Shown here one piece after another: positions 54,640 through 64,000 of a stretch of 64,000 nucleotides of DNA (position 1 is its first letter; each line of letters opens with the position of its first letter). The translations under genes were made by a program, and so were the position numbers. Below the pieces are notes generated by a model. It made no database searches. It saw only the letters and a program-made list of their open reading frames with translations, and was not told where the DNA came from. This stretch comes from Ceratotherium simum simum (taxonomy: Eukaryota > Chordata > Mammalia > Perissodactyla > Rhinocerotidae). The DNA lies in NCBI RefSeq assembly GCF_000283155.1, contig NW_004454261.1, positions 3,803,101 through 3,867,100 of the forward strand, given 5' to 3'.

Positions 54640-55195
54640 CACCTGGACAGCCTCATGTCTCTCTCCCAGGATAAGAGGGAAAAGTGGGAATTTCACAGTG
54701 GAGGGACTCAGCAGACGCCGCCCTACACAGGGGTCAAGGTCAACACCATCAGCAATAAGAGGCACGGACACCGGGCCTCCCAGAAGGCTGCACCAGGGAG
54801 GACACAGCATCACGCCTGTGGGGCTCCTGCCGAGAACACAGAACCTCAGGCTCAGCGTGAAGGCCTCCGGGCAAACCCAAACCGAGGGCACTCTGCAAAC
54901 GACTGAGCAGTTCTCTTCAAAGCGTCCAGGCAGGAAAGATGTCTGCCTTTCCTTAAAGACTGAGGGGCAGCCGCAGATTAGAGGAGCTAAGGGGACACGA
55001 CCACTAAATGCCATGGTGACCGCGGACTGGACCCCGGGGCAGAAAGGGAGCTGGAGTGGCTGCGTCAGTAACGCTGTCCCAGTGTGAATTCCTGGTTTCC
55101 ATCCTGGTACCGCGGGCAGCTGAGGGAGGGTGTGCGGGAACTCTCTGGACTATGTTTGCAACTCTCTCTGTCTAAAATCTTTTGAAAGCGAAGTC
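54640..55195 (+). mobile_element. L1M-type LINE 3' UTR
   Basis: gggaatttcacagtggaggg, gtcaaggtcaacaccatcag, then gaattcctggtttccatcct, gcgggaactctctggactat and tttgcaactctctctgtcta, ending in aaaatctttt. Typical of old L1M 3' UTR text in plus orientation. Confidence 0.7.
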
Positions 55196-55247
55196 TAAAC
55201 AGCCGCCCTGGAAGTTCAGACACAGAAGCTTCAGAAACGCAGACAAG

Positions 55248-55465
55248 GCCGGCCCTGTGGCTTGGTGGTTAAGTGCGCGCGCTGCGATGCTGGTGGCCCG
55301 GGTTCGGATCCCGGGTGCGCATCGAGGCACCACTTCTCCGTTCATCCTGAGGCCGAGTCCCACATACAGCAACTAGAAGGATGTGCAGCTACGACACACA
55401 ACTATCTACTGGGGCTTTGGGGGGAAAAAATAAAAAAAAAAAAATCTTTAAAAAAAAAAAAAAAA
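55248..55465 (+). mobile_element. ERE-family SINE, variant with ACATACAGCAACT body
   Basis: Head gccggccctgtggcttggtg, B box gggttcggatcccgggtgcg, body cacatacagcaactagaagg and caactatctactggggcttt, A-rich tail. Perfect 15-bp target-site duplication agaaacgcagacaag at 55233-55247 and 55466-55480. Same subfamily as the minus-strand copy at 35238. Confidence 0.93.
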
Positions 55466-55652
55466 AGAAACGCAGACAAGCCAGAAGCAGTCGTGTCAGG
55501 GTTTGCGTCGCACTCCGCTGCAGCTCTGCTGGGCGAGGCTCGGGCGTATCCTGAGCCACCCCTCCCCGAAGATCATCCTGGCCACCAACAGAAACATTTC
55601 CTGCTGCTTGTTTCTGGGGCAGGAATACTGTGCAGATAAACACGGCGTACTT

Positions 55653-55900
55653 ATTTTTTTTTTCCTTTTGTGAGGAAGATCAGCCCTGAGCTAACATCTG
55701 CCAATCCTCCTCTTTTTTTGCTGAGGAAGACTGGCCCAGGGCTAACATCCGTGCCCATCTTCCTCCACTTTATATGGACGCCACAACAGCATGGCTTGCC
55801 AGGCAGTGCCTCGGTGCGCGCCCGGGATCTGAACCGGCGAACCCCGGGCCGCCGCAGCGGAGCACGTGCACTCAACCGCTTGCGCCACCCGGCCGGCCCC
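55653..55900 (-). mobile_element. ERE1-type SINE, near full length, recent
   Basis: T-rich tail, gaggaagatcagccctgagc, ctaacatctgccaatcctcc, cttcctccactttatatgga, and the tRNA-like head ending ggccggcccc. Perfect 14-bp target-site duplication aacacggcgtactt at 55638-55652 region and 55901-55914. Close to the young ERE1 consensus. Confidence 0.93.
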
Positions 55901-55914
55901 AACACGGCGTACTT

Positions 55915-56345
55915 CAAGTCTTTCGAATGTATTGAGAAGCTCACGAATTTTACAGCACCTTTCTCCAGCTAAAATGTCACATTCCTCCACTCTGACGAAT
56001 AAGGAAAATGTGTAACACGAACATCCACGTTAAGGAACATAATATACTGCCGCCTGAATCTATTTAAACATCTCAAAACTCAGTATGGTCAGTCTGCCAT
56101 TTTAATAATCACCTTAGATTTATCCAGAAGCTTCCCTTTCACAGATATTATGACATGACCCTGTGACAAAATAAATGCTCATTCTTGATGACTTTAAACC
56201 AAGGAGCACCACATCGGTCTAAGTTTACGGTTAAACGCATCGTGTAGGTGCAAAACTAATTAATTATGGTTTATTCTTAATATGACCAATTCAAGTATTT
56301 ATAATAATAAATTATCTTTACCTTTACCAGTTCAAACTAAGCAAA
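55915..56345. other. AT-rich, non-repeat block in a GC-rich intron
   Basis: About 430 bases of markedly lower GC than the flanks, with homeodomain-like cores (ctaattaattatgg), and not matching any repeat I know. Candidate conserved non-coding element; could equally be an unrecognised ancient repeat. Confidence 0.4.
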
Positions 56346-56799
56346 AACCCAAAAAGAGAGGCCACATCCAAATAAATGAAGAGCAAAATCCAACTGTAAG
56401 ACGGCTGGGGCAGGGGAGGGGTGTTGATCCCCCCTTGATATCAGCCTGGAGGGCAGGCAGGTCCCCAGGGCAGGCAGAGACACGCTGGGAGTCCACCCGA
56501 GGCAGAGGCAGCTACCGATGGGACTCGGGGTGGTGAGTGAGGGTCAGGTCTGAGGCTCACACACATCCCCCAGGACGGAGTGGAAAAGAAAACGGGCTGA
56601 GAGGCCGGGAGACCAGGGCCACCTGCTGTGGGACCGGGCAGAAGGTGGTGGATCAGACGTGCCGAGATGGCAGGATAACAAGCAGACTAGTGGGGGCAGG
56701 GCAAGAGGAAAGACAGGCTCCTTGTCCAAAACGGTCAGCAACTTCAGGACGGCGACAGGAGAGCGTCACACCTAGCATGGCCCTTCTGCATGGAGGTTT

Positions 56800-56905
56800 G
56801 CGGTCAGGACCAATAGGAGTTTGAATCCAACTGTGCTGCTTCTAGAAACGGGACCTCAGACGGGTCACCTAACCTCTGTGTGTGGCTCCCTCATCCATAT
56901 ACTGG
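56800..56905 (+). mobile_element. MIR SINE
   Basis: agtttgaatccaactgtgct, cctcagacgggtcacctaac and ctctgtgtgtggctccctca follow the MIR plus-strand core. Confidence 0.7.
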
Positions 56906-58194
56906 ACCCATGGGGACGCGCCTGTGCTGGAAAGCCCTCCGGTCTGTCCTGGGGCTTCTCCCAGACCTCTGCTCTCAGCTGGCTGGGTCTTCAGACACCA
57001 GGGACTCAACTGGAGAGATCTGCGTGGTGGAGACAACCCCCGGCTCAAGCCCCCACGTCCACACAGCCATGGATATCAGAGGGCCCCGGGCCTGCTGTCC
57101 GAGGCAGGAGGCAGCACGGGGAGAGAAAGCGACAGCCAGGGAAGACATCTCAATCAATTACGTAAGGCCCACACGGCGACTATGGCAATGCGGGGTGCGC
57201 CCGCCGGGGGTGCGCTGGTTCCCGAGCTGAGGGGCGAGGACGCTGTCACGGTACTCCCAGAAAAGGTCAGCTTCACCCAGTCACCGCTTTTGAGCTTCAC
57301 CAGTTTTAAGAACTGCACTTACGTGGCCCCCAAAAGAATGTCACGCTGCAAAAGGGGACAGAGGGGGGGCAGCTGCTGCTGTTCCAGATCGTGTCTCCGC
57401 AGGGGAGTGGGGTGCTGAGTCAGCCTTCCAGGGGCCTTTCCATCCCTCACCTGTGAGTCATCCCAGCTCTCAGGGACAGCGGTGAGAACAGCCAGCCGTG
57501 ACTCATCAGGAAGCGGGGGTCAGCTCCTGCGGCCACCCCCACGGCACCCCCCTTGCAGGGCCAGCTGCCCAAGTCCCCGTTGCTCGGCACCAACTCTGAC
57601 CTGCAGGGGCCAAGCAATCCAAGAGGCTGGTGGAGGGCAGAGCCGCATCTGGAAACACCCCGCCCAGCAGACCTGCAGCCCCCACAGCCCCCACCTCCGC
57701 GGGGCAAAGAAGTCCCACCCAACGCCACCCAACACCATCGAGAGGTGGCCCGGAGCAAACGGTCACGGAAAGGCACTCCAACAGAAGAATCACCACCCAA
57801 GCCCCTCGAGTCGCCGTGGAAAATCAGACAGGGGCCTAGCGATGCTACGGGGCCGTGAGTCCAGCTGGAGGAGGGGAGAGAGGAGAGGGAGGCCCTTTGA
57901 CGAACACCCACCCCACCGAGCAGGCCCGCCAGAACCACAGAGCAGCTGGGACCGCTGGACCTCACTGCAGGGTGGGGACCCCCAAGGTGTACACACAGCC
58001 CTGCAGGCTGCGTTCTGTGGACCCGGTCGGTGACCAAGGAGGAAGGAGCCCCACAAAGAAGGGGGTCACAGTGGCAGCCGTGGGCCAGCTGGGGCTGGGC
58101 AGCACTTGAAAGGCAGCTGCCTGGACCGAGATGGGCTATGAGCGCAAATACAGACCAGATCTCAAACACTTAGTACACACACAAGAGCAAAATT

Positions 58195-58330
58195 GCTCCC
58201 TAATAATGTTTTTAATTACATGTTGAAATGATAGCATCTTGGTCATACTCGGTTAAATAAAATCTATCATGAAAATGTATCTCACCCGCTGCTTCTGACT
58301 TTGTTAACGCGGCCGCTAGAGACGGCGCCC
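58195..58330 (+). mobile_element. Possible old transposon or LINE remnant
   Basis: acatgttgaaatgatagcat, ggttaaataaaatctatcat and cacccgctgcttctgacttt resemble a widespread mammalian repeat tail. Family not assigned. Confidence 0.45.
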
Positions 58331-59134
58331 TCGCACGTGTGGCCCATGTGCTGTTCCTCCCAGGGCTGCCTCCCGATACCTCGTGCCACCTCCACAACTC
58401 GACAGCGGCTTTACATCTGAGCCTGAACCTGACCGCCGCGCCTGGGGCCTCAGAGCTGACCCGCAGCAGGGCCAGGACCAGGCGTGGGACGACCCGCCCT
58501 CTGGGCAGCAGTCCTTCTGCAGGAAGGGCTTACGTCTCCACAGGAGGACGGGAGTGCACCGTGCAGCTCCAGGGGATGGAGCTAAGACCTCAGGTGGGCT
58601 GACGAGAAAACTTCACGTGCTCTAATAAAAACTGGCCCCCCTGTAACAGTCAGAACTGCCCAGCCACAGAGGAGCCCCTCTACAGTGCCAAGCGCCCTGA
58701 TGCCAAGGTCTTCACGGAGAGGCTGTCGTGAAGTGACACTGGTGGACGGCGGGACACGACGACCAAGAGTTCATCACCAGAACTTCTCTTGCCCTCATCA
58801 AAGAACATGCTTTATTGCCACAGGCCATTCGGCCTGATGCCAAGGCCAAGGGTGGGTTGGGAAGAGAGAGAAAGCGCAGGGACTGAGGAGGCCCTTCTGA
58901 CAGAGGGAACCACCAGAAGAACCCACCCAGGATGCCCCAGCACCAAGCGGGGAGCACTGACTCCACCCCTGAGATCCAGAGCCAAGATGGGCCCTGCCGG
59001 AGAACTCCACCTGCTCCTTTGCCTCCAGCAAAGGGTCGCCATGAGCACCTCACCAGTTCATTTACGGCCACCCCATCCCCAGGTTGAAGGCCAAACGAAT
59101 GCCCCACTGGGGGCCTCAAGACCCCACAACCCAA

Positions 59135-59530
59135 CCCACCCATGTAGGGGAATATGACGCAGCCGTGAAAAGGAGTGAAGCCCTCACACAGCTACACCAT
59201 GGATGGACCGTGAACACACGATGCTCAGTGAGAGAAGCAGAAACAGAAGGACACAAAGTGTGTGATTGATTCTATTGATGTGAAATGTCCAGAACAGGCA
59301 GATCCACAGACAGAAAGTGGTTTCGTGGTTGTCAGGAGCTGGGGAGGGGATGGTGAGTGACTGCTGATGGGGACACGGTTTATTTTGGGGTGATGGAACG
59401 TTCTAAAATCGACAGTGGTGATGGTTACACAACCCTGTGACTGTACGCAAGTCCATGGAATTGTACTATAAATGGGTAGACTGTGGTGTGTGTGAACGAT
59501 ATCACAACAAAGCTGTTACTTAAAAAAAAC
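59135..59530 (+). mobile_element. L1 LINE 3' end
   Basis: tgacgcagccgtgaaaagga, catggatggaccgtgaacac, ctattgatgtgaaatgtcca, gtttattttggggtgatgga, then acgatatcacaacaaagctg and an A-rich terminus. Same 3' end as the copies at 4600 and 48054. Confidence 0.82.
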
Positions 59531-59944
59531 TCAAAAGCCACCATACCCGGCAACATTCCTCCACCCTGGCTGACTGTCCTCCTGGTCCCTCTCTGCCCTC
59601 CCCTCCCCCTCTGCCCAGACCAGGTGTGGGCCCAGCGCACCTGTGGCCCAGCAGTTGCCCTCGGCAGAGCCTCACTCACCTCACATCTCAAGCACAGAGT
59701 GGCCGCACATGCAGCCCAGGGGGACATAACCCCGTTAACCACTCTAAACAGATCACAGCCAAAACAGCCTCCAAAGCAGGATCCTTCCCGGAGAGAGTCC
59801 TCCAAGCTAAGCCACATGACTCCTATCACTCCTGCAGGCCGCACGTCCCTCTGTGGGTGGGCGTCCTCTGTCCCCGGCCCCAGGAAGCCCTTGCCACCCT
59901 TGAAAAAGAAGTGTTGGGGTTTCAAATGACAGAAGTGTCATGAG

Positions 59945-60125
59945 AGTTAACATCTATGAAACATGCACTGGCATGACTCTAACGTGCTTTCTGTGCACTA
60001 GCCAGTGGACCCCCACGACTCACTTTAGAAACCCCTTTAGAGACGAGGAAACTGAGACCTAGGGAGACTGTGTAATTTATCCAACGTCACGTGCAGGACA
60101 AAGCAGCAGAGCCCTCGACTGCCCA
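59945..60125 (-). mobile_element. MIR SINE
   Basis: catgcactggcatgactcta, tagagacgaggaaactgaga, cctagggagactgtgtaatt and agcagagccctcgactgccc match the reverse complement of MIR along most of its length. Confidence 0.75.
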
Positions 60126-60789
60126 ACCTTCGGGTCATAAGAAACATAAGACGAGCGGCCCTGCCAGCAGCACCCAGGCACCGAGCTGTAGACAGGAAGA
60201 GGGACCTGTCCAACACAGGGGCCACGGAACAGAGCCCACGGGCGAGACCCGCCACAGTGGACGCGGGTGGGGAGAAGAGAGAATCCGAGAAGGAAAGAGA
60301 AAGGCTGGTCAGGAAGGGAAGGAACCAGAAGGCCATGGAGCAGAGGCAGGCGGGCCCGTGAGGGGGAGCCACACGTGGGCTGCAGAGGACCGCAGAGAGA
60401 CACCCTGGCAGCCCCCGAAATGAGGCGGGTCCTCGGGAAACACCCGAGGAATCACTCAACGCCACGCTCAGACACGGGCTAGCAGGAGACCCGGCTGGCG
60501 GGAACGGCAGGGACAGCCTGAAGGAACAGAGAAGGAGGCTCAAGGTGTTCAAGCCTGAGCAAGAGGGGAACCGGGGAGGTGATTCCCATAGCCAGGGACA
60601 CCAAGGCTCACGTACGGGTCGGGGGGAGAATGCACTAGAACCACCAGAAGAGGGCACGTCAGAGAGACAGAGCAAGAGGAGAGATTTCCCGGGAGGAAAG
60701 CGTGCAGCCGGGACCCGGGTGCTCAGATGCAGCCGGTCAGCACCCTGCGGGCCCCGCATTCAAAAGGGGACCCCAAAACGCTCTGTATC

Positions 60790-60960
60790 TTGATTGTCCC
60801 AATGTCACCAATATAATTATCTTGTCCTCTAGTTTTGTAAAATGTCACCACGATGGGGAAACTGGGTGAAGAGGACGTGGGATGCCTCTGAGTTATTTCC
60901 TACCGCTGTGTGAGAATCTGTGATTATCTCAGAATTAAAAGCTTAATTAAGAATAAAAGG
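60790..60960 (+). mobile_element. L1M-type LINE 3' terminus
   Basis: gtcaccacgatggggaaact, gggtgaagaggacgtgggat, and gattatctcagaattaaaag then gcttaattaagaataaaa: L1M 3' UTR end. Confidence 0.7.
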
Positions 60961-61861
60961 AGGGAGCTCCCCGAGGGTCCGGGCCCCCGGCAGCTCGGCC
61001 ACTGCTTCCCTAGTGACTATCACAAGTCCCCGGCTCCCTCGGGCTCCTTCCCATAGGGATGGGAGGGTGCAGCAGGCACTGGGATCTTAGGGACCAGAGT
61101 GTAGAAACTAACAGCCACATACGGGATACCACGCTTTTCCACGTGCCCTCCCCTTTTACAGTGGCTTCTTCACTCCCAGGAGGCCGAGGAAGGGTTAACC
61201 TGCCTGCCACCCCAGCGAGGATTAGGCAGGACTCACCCAGGCAGAGGTCAGATCAGAAATATCTTCTGAGTCACCGGGAGCAATGGCTCACCCGCCCGCC
61301 CACTTCTACTACTCACGCCCGCATGAAGGGCACGACTGCTCAGCGGGCATTCGTCAGAGAATTGTGGGCTCCCCAGGAGGAAGCCGAGGGCGGGGACAGT
61401 CACGCTGGGGCCGCTCCCCGCCCACAGCCTTAGCAAGTCATGGAGGGGAAGGGCTCCAGCACGCCCTCGCCGGTTCTCGCCCCGCTGGCAGGCAACCAAA
61501 GAGAGCATTGACTCCCTTCCAAGTTGAGACCTCATTTTCCCACCAGAAGAAGGGCCGACCTGCTTTAGAGAGGCCCCCAGGAACTGTGAGTGGCTACCGG
61601 GAAACCCAGGTCACAGAAAGAGCAAAACTCGCCCTGCCTCCCCGCCCAGGTGTCAATTTCGAAAAAAGCCCATTTCCGAGGCTGGCCACTTCCGAGTGTG
61701 GACAGTGGTGGCTGTTGGCACTTCCTCCTACAGCTGCCCCTCCTCCAAGAGGCCGTCCACACTTCCTCCAGGGCAGAACTGGCGGCCCCTCCCTCTGGGA
61801 CTCAGCTGATGGCATCCACTGGCACCACAACTTGCTGAACTTGTGTTTACGGCTCACCTGC

Positions 61862-61970
61862 CCTCCTCACTGACAAGTCTCATGAGAACAGGAACAGTGT
61901 CTACTGTCCTCCGTGCCCCCGGGAACGGTGTCAACGTCCAGGACATGCTTGAGGAATGAATGAATCAATG
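61862..61970 (+). mobile_element. L2 LINE 3' end
   Basis: agtctcatgagaacaggaac, agtgtctactgtcctccgtg and gcttgaggaatgaatgaatc follow the L2 3' end (CATGAGGGCAGGGAC ... GAATGAATGAATG). Confidence 0.65.
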
Positions 61971-62639
61971 GACAGACAGGCTCAGTCGCTGCACACGTGT
62001 GGTCACATGAGTCATCTGACCTTCCGAAAAGTTAAGCTGCTCAAGTAGCCTGTTCTCTTAATGTGTTCACCGCCCAGTCATCACAAAACACGAGCTCTGA
62101 TCAAGGAGTGCCCCCTCATTTCCCGTGAGAAAGCAGAATTCCTCGGCGGGGGGGGGCACGGAAGGAAGACAGACGTCACCACACCACTGTGGGCAGGTTG
62201 CTGCCCGCCCCTGCAGCTGGCTGAGAATGTCCCCGGGCCCGCCTGCCGGCTGGCCTGGTAGTGGAACAACCACACCAGGAGAGGGCCTGCTGACCGCAGG
62301 CAGAGCGCCCGGCCAGGCGGGCAGCACACGGCCATCCCCTGCCAAGCGAGCTCCGCGCCAGCGAGGGGAAGGCGCTCTGCAGTTCAGAACCGCCTGCCAC
62401 TAGAGAGCGGTCCCGCCAGCGCCTAACACGGGCAGCCTTATTTACCACAAGGAGTCAGTTACAAATCACTGTGTCCTTGCTCCGTCCCGAATAAAAGACA
62501 GTGATGGGGACAAGGTGACTGTCTGTGGATGAACTTCCAGCTCAGTATCAAATGCCTGGATGCTGGGTCACAGTGGATTCCTTAACTCTTCCAATACTCA
62601 AAAACACGAGTTTCTAAGATGAAGAAATGTTAAACACAC

Positions 62640-63150
62640 ACACAGCCCAGGCCCCACAGTCCTACTCATGAGCATTTTCCCACGTGAGGTGACAACTCCA
62701 GTTCACATCAAAACCTGCCCCGAGATGTTTAGAGCAGCTTTATTTGTAATCCCCAAAACTGGAAACATCCCACAGCAGGCGAATGGATAAACAAAAAAGT
62801 AGAATAGGACACAGCCAGAAAAAGGAGGGACTCGAGATACCGGCAGCAACTGGATAAATCTGATTCACTCTACTGAGTGAAAGCAGCCAGAAGCAAAAAG
62901 GTACAGGCTGCTGATTCCATTTATCTGACACTCTGGAAAGGCAAACCTGCAGGGACAGAGAGGAGGTGAGTGGTGGCCAGGAGGTGAGAGGCGAGTTGGC
63001 GGCAAAGGGGCAGAAGGGACGCTGAGGGGTGATGGGATTGCTCTGCTGCCTGATTGCCATGCCTCTGCCAAAACTCCCAGAACTGCACGCTAAGAAAAGT
63101 GAATTATACTGCACGTCAACTGAGGATCCAGAAATAATTAAATTTTAAAC
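62640..63150 (+). mobile_element. L1 LINE 3' end
   Basis: gcagctttatttgtaatccc, ccaaaactggaaacatccca, gcgaatggataaacaaaaaa, attcactctactgagtgaaa, then gaattatactgcacgtcaac. L1 3' region, non-coding. Confidence 0.75.
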
Positions 63151-63179
63151 AATGCACTGGCCAGCCTACGAGCACACGA

Positions 63180-63770
63180 CCAGCGCTGCGCGGGGCGGAG
63201 GGGGGCGGAGGCCAGAGGAACGGTTGGAGTTGACGGTTCTCCCCACTTTCAGTTTCCTCGCCTCGGATGTCTCCCTGCCCTGCCCACTGCTCAGCCGCCC
63301 GCCGCCCGGACGCACACCGGAGCTGCCCAACCAGAACAGGCGGAGCCCGGGCTCAAGCCGTCTCCGGGGCCAGGTGCCAACACCGGCTCCCGGGCGGTCC
63401 CTGCGCCCCGACCCCGCCCCCGGCCGCGACGTTTCCAAAAACTGACACACTCGGAGCGCGCGCGAGGGGCGGGGCGCGCGGGCTTCCCCGCCGGGTCCCC
63501 TGGAGGCCCCGTCCCCCCCGCAAGCCGAGCGCGCCAAAGGGCGCCCCAAAGACTCCCGCCCACGGCGTCTGCTGCGCTTTCCCTCCCAGCGGCACACTGC
63601 CCAGCCCGAGCGTGGACCCAGGGACACGGACACACGCCCCACGCCGCCGCCCTGGGGGCGAGAGGCCGGGGCGCCCACCCGGCGCCCCGCATTTCTGGAA
63701 TCGCCCCGGGAACGCCTTTGTAAATTTCCGCTCGGCCTGTCATTTTCCAAGGGTCACTCAATGGGGGGGG
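63180..63770. promoter_or_regulatory. CpG island, probably promoter-proximal for DOT1L
   Basis: By eye about 67 CpG in 540 bases (63181-63720), including gagcgcgcgcgaggggcggg and several GC boxes (ggggcggggc at 63467 onward, ccccgccccc near 63412). Much denser than any other region. Since exon 2 lies to the left and exon 1 was not found here, this is most likely the 5' edge of intron 1 in the promoter island, with exon 1 just beyond 64000. An alternative non-coding first exon inside the island is possible. Confidence 0.7.
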
Positions 63771-63790
63771 GGGCGATGCCTAGTTTCTAA

Positions 63791-64000
63791 GGGTCCGGCC
63801 ACTCCACCCACTCCAGATCAGGAGACAGAATGCCCCATTTCCACGGGTCCTGCCAGCCCACCCACTCCAGATCAGGGGACAGAACGCCCCCTTCCCAAGG
63901 GTCCTGCCAGCCCACCCACTCCACATCGGGGGACAGAATGCCCCCTTTCCAAGGGTCCGGCCAGCCCACCCACTCCACATCGGGGGACAGAATGCCCCCT
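63791..64000. repeat. 54-bp minisatellite, about 4 copies, running off the window
   Basis: gggtcc(g/t)gcc starts at 63791, 63845, 63899 and 63953, exactly 54 bp apart, each followed by cccacccactcca, a gacagaatgccccc block, and the next unit. Near-identical copies. 54 is a multiple of three, so several frames stay open and give spurious repeated peptides. Confidence 0.93.

Larger units (their letters stand above)
45253..64000 (-). other. DOT1L intron 1, 3' part (18.7 kb; runs off the window)
   Basis: No coding exon. Repeats are listed separately. Stretches with no recognised feature: 45260-45620, 46540-47680, 50000-50390, 50670-51630, 52600-53320, 53700-54640, 57000-58190, 58300-59130, 60130-60780, 60970-61860 and 61970-62640. 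Their long reading frames look like GC-composition artefacts. Exon 1 with the MGEKLEL start was searched for and not found. Confidence 0.75.

Noticed and set aside
55248..55330. tRNA gene (A and B box-like sequence)
   Set aside because: This is the tRNA-derived head of an ERE SINE, flanked by target-site duplications and followed by the SINE body and A tail.
57447..58169. 240-codon minus-strand open frame in intron 1
   Set aside because: No similarity recognised, GC-rich intronic sequence, no splice signals that link it to DOT1L.
63180..63770. DOT1L exon 1 inside the CpG island
   Set aside because: No stretch on the minus strand encodes the MGEKLEL N-terminus followed by a donor in phase 0; the open frames here are GC-driven.
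63780..63980. Repeated peptide with an 18-residue period on the minus strand
   Set aside because: Direct result of the 54-bp minisatellite; several frames are open at once.

Overview
The window is mammalian nuclear DNA from a perissodactyl (horse, rhinoceros or tapir group). This is shown by several full-length and truncated ERE-type tRNA-derived SINEs with A-rich tails, lying among pan-mammalian repeats (L1, L2, MIR, MER5A, MLT1). It contains one protein-coding gene, DOT1L, on the minus strand. DOT1L is the histone H3 lysine-79 methyltransferase. I could place 24 consecutive coding exons (exons 2 to 25, assuming a single unseen first exon as in human). They run from 45252 (exon 2) down to 2298 (exon 25), and every junction keeps the reading frame. 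Together they give 3530 nt of open coding sequence, about residues 28 to 1204. Exon 1 (start codon) lies to the right of the window. The 3' coding exons (from the residues after SSAR onward) lie to the left.

Layout from right to left, which is the direction of transcription. At 63.2-64.0 kb there is a dense CpG island and an in-phase 54-bp minisatellite at the window edge, probably just inside intron 1 next to the promoter. Intron 1 (64.0-45.25 kb) is rich in repeats. Exons 2 to 11 (45.25-14.6 kb) encode the SAM-dependent methyltransferase fold, separated by large introns that hold L1 remnants. Exons 12 to 15 (14.06-11.5 kb) carry the lysine-rich nucleosome-binding and nuclear-localisation segment. 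Exons 16 to 20 (10.75-6.56 kb) carry the coiled coils that bind AF10-type partners. Exons 21 to 25 (6.36-2.30 kb) carry the AF9/ENL-binding motif and the serine/proline-rich tail. Intron 25 (1-2297) holds an L1 3' end, ERE copies and a 100-N assembly gap.

The most unusual local structure is a 71-bp tandem array spanning the exon 18 / intron 18 boundary. It copies the authentic 5' splice site twice more into the intron, each time in identical local sequence. Also notable are a probable GC-AG donor after exon 25, an intragenic CpG-rich block in intron 7, a short TA-flanked DNA transposon nested in an L1, and an AT-rich non-repeat block in intron 1. I found no second gene, no RNA gene, and no evidence of an undescribed biological system. 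The repeat family names and the human comparisons rest on memory of consensus sequences, not on a search.
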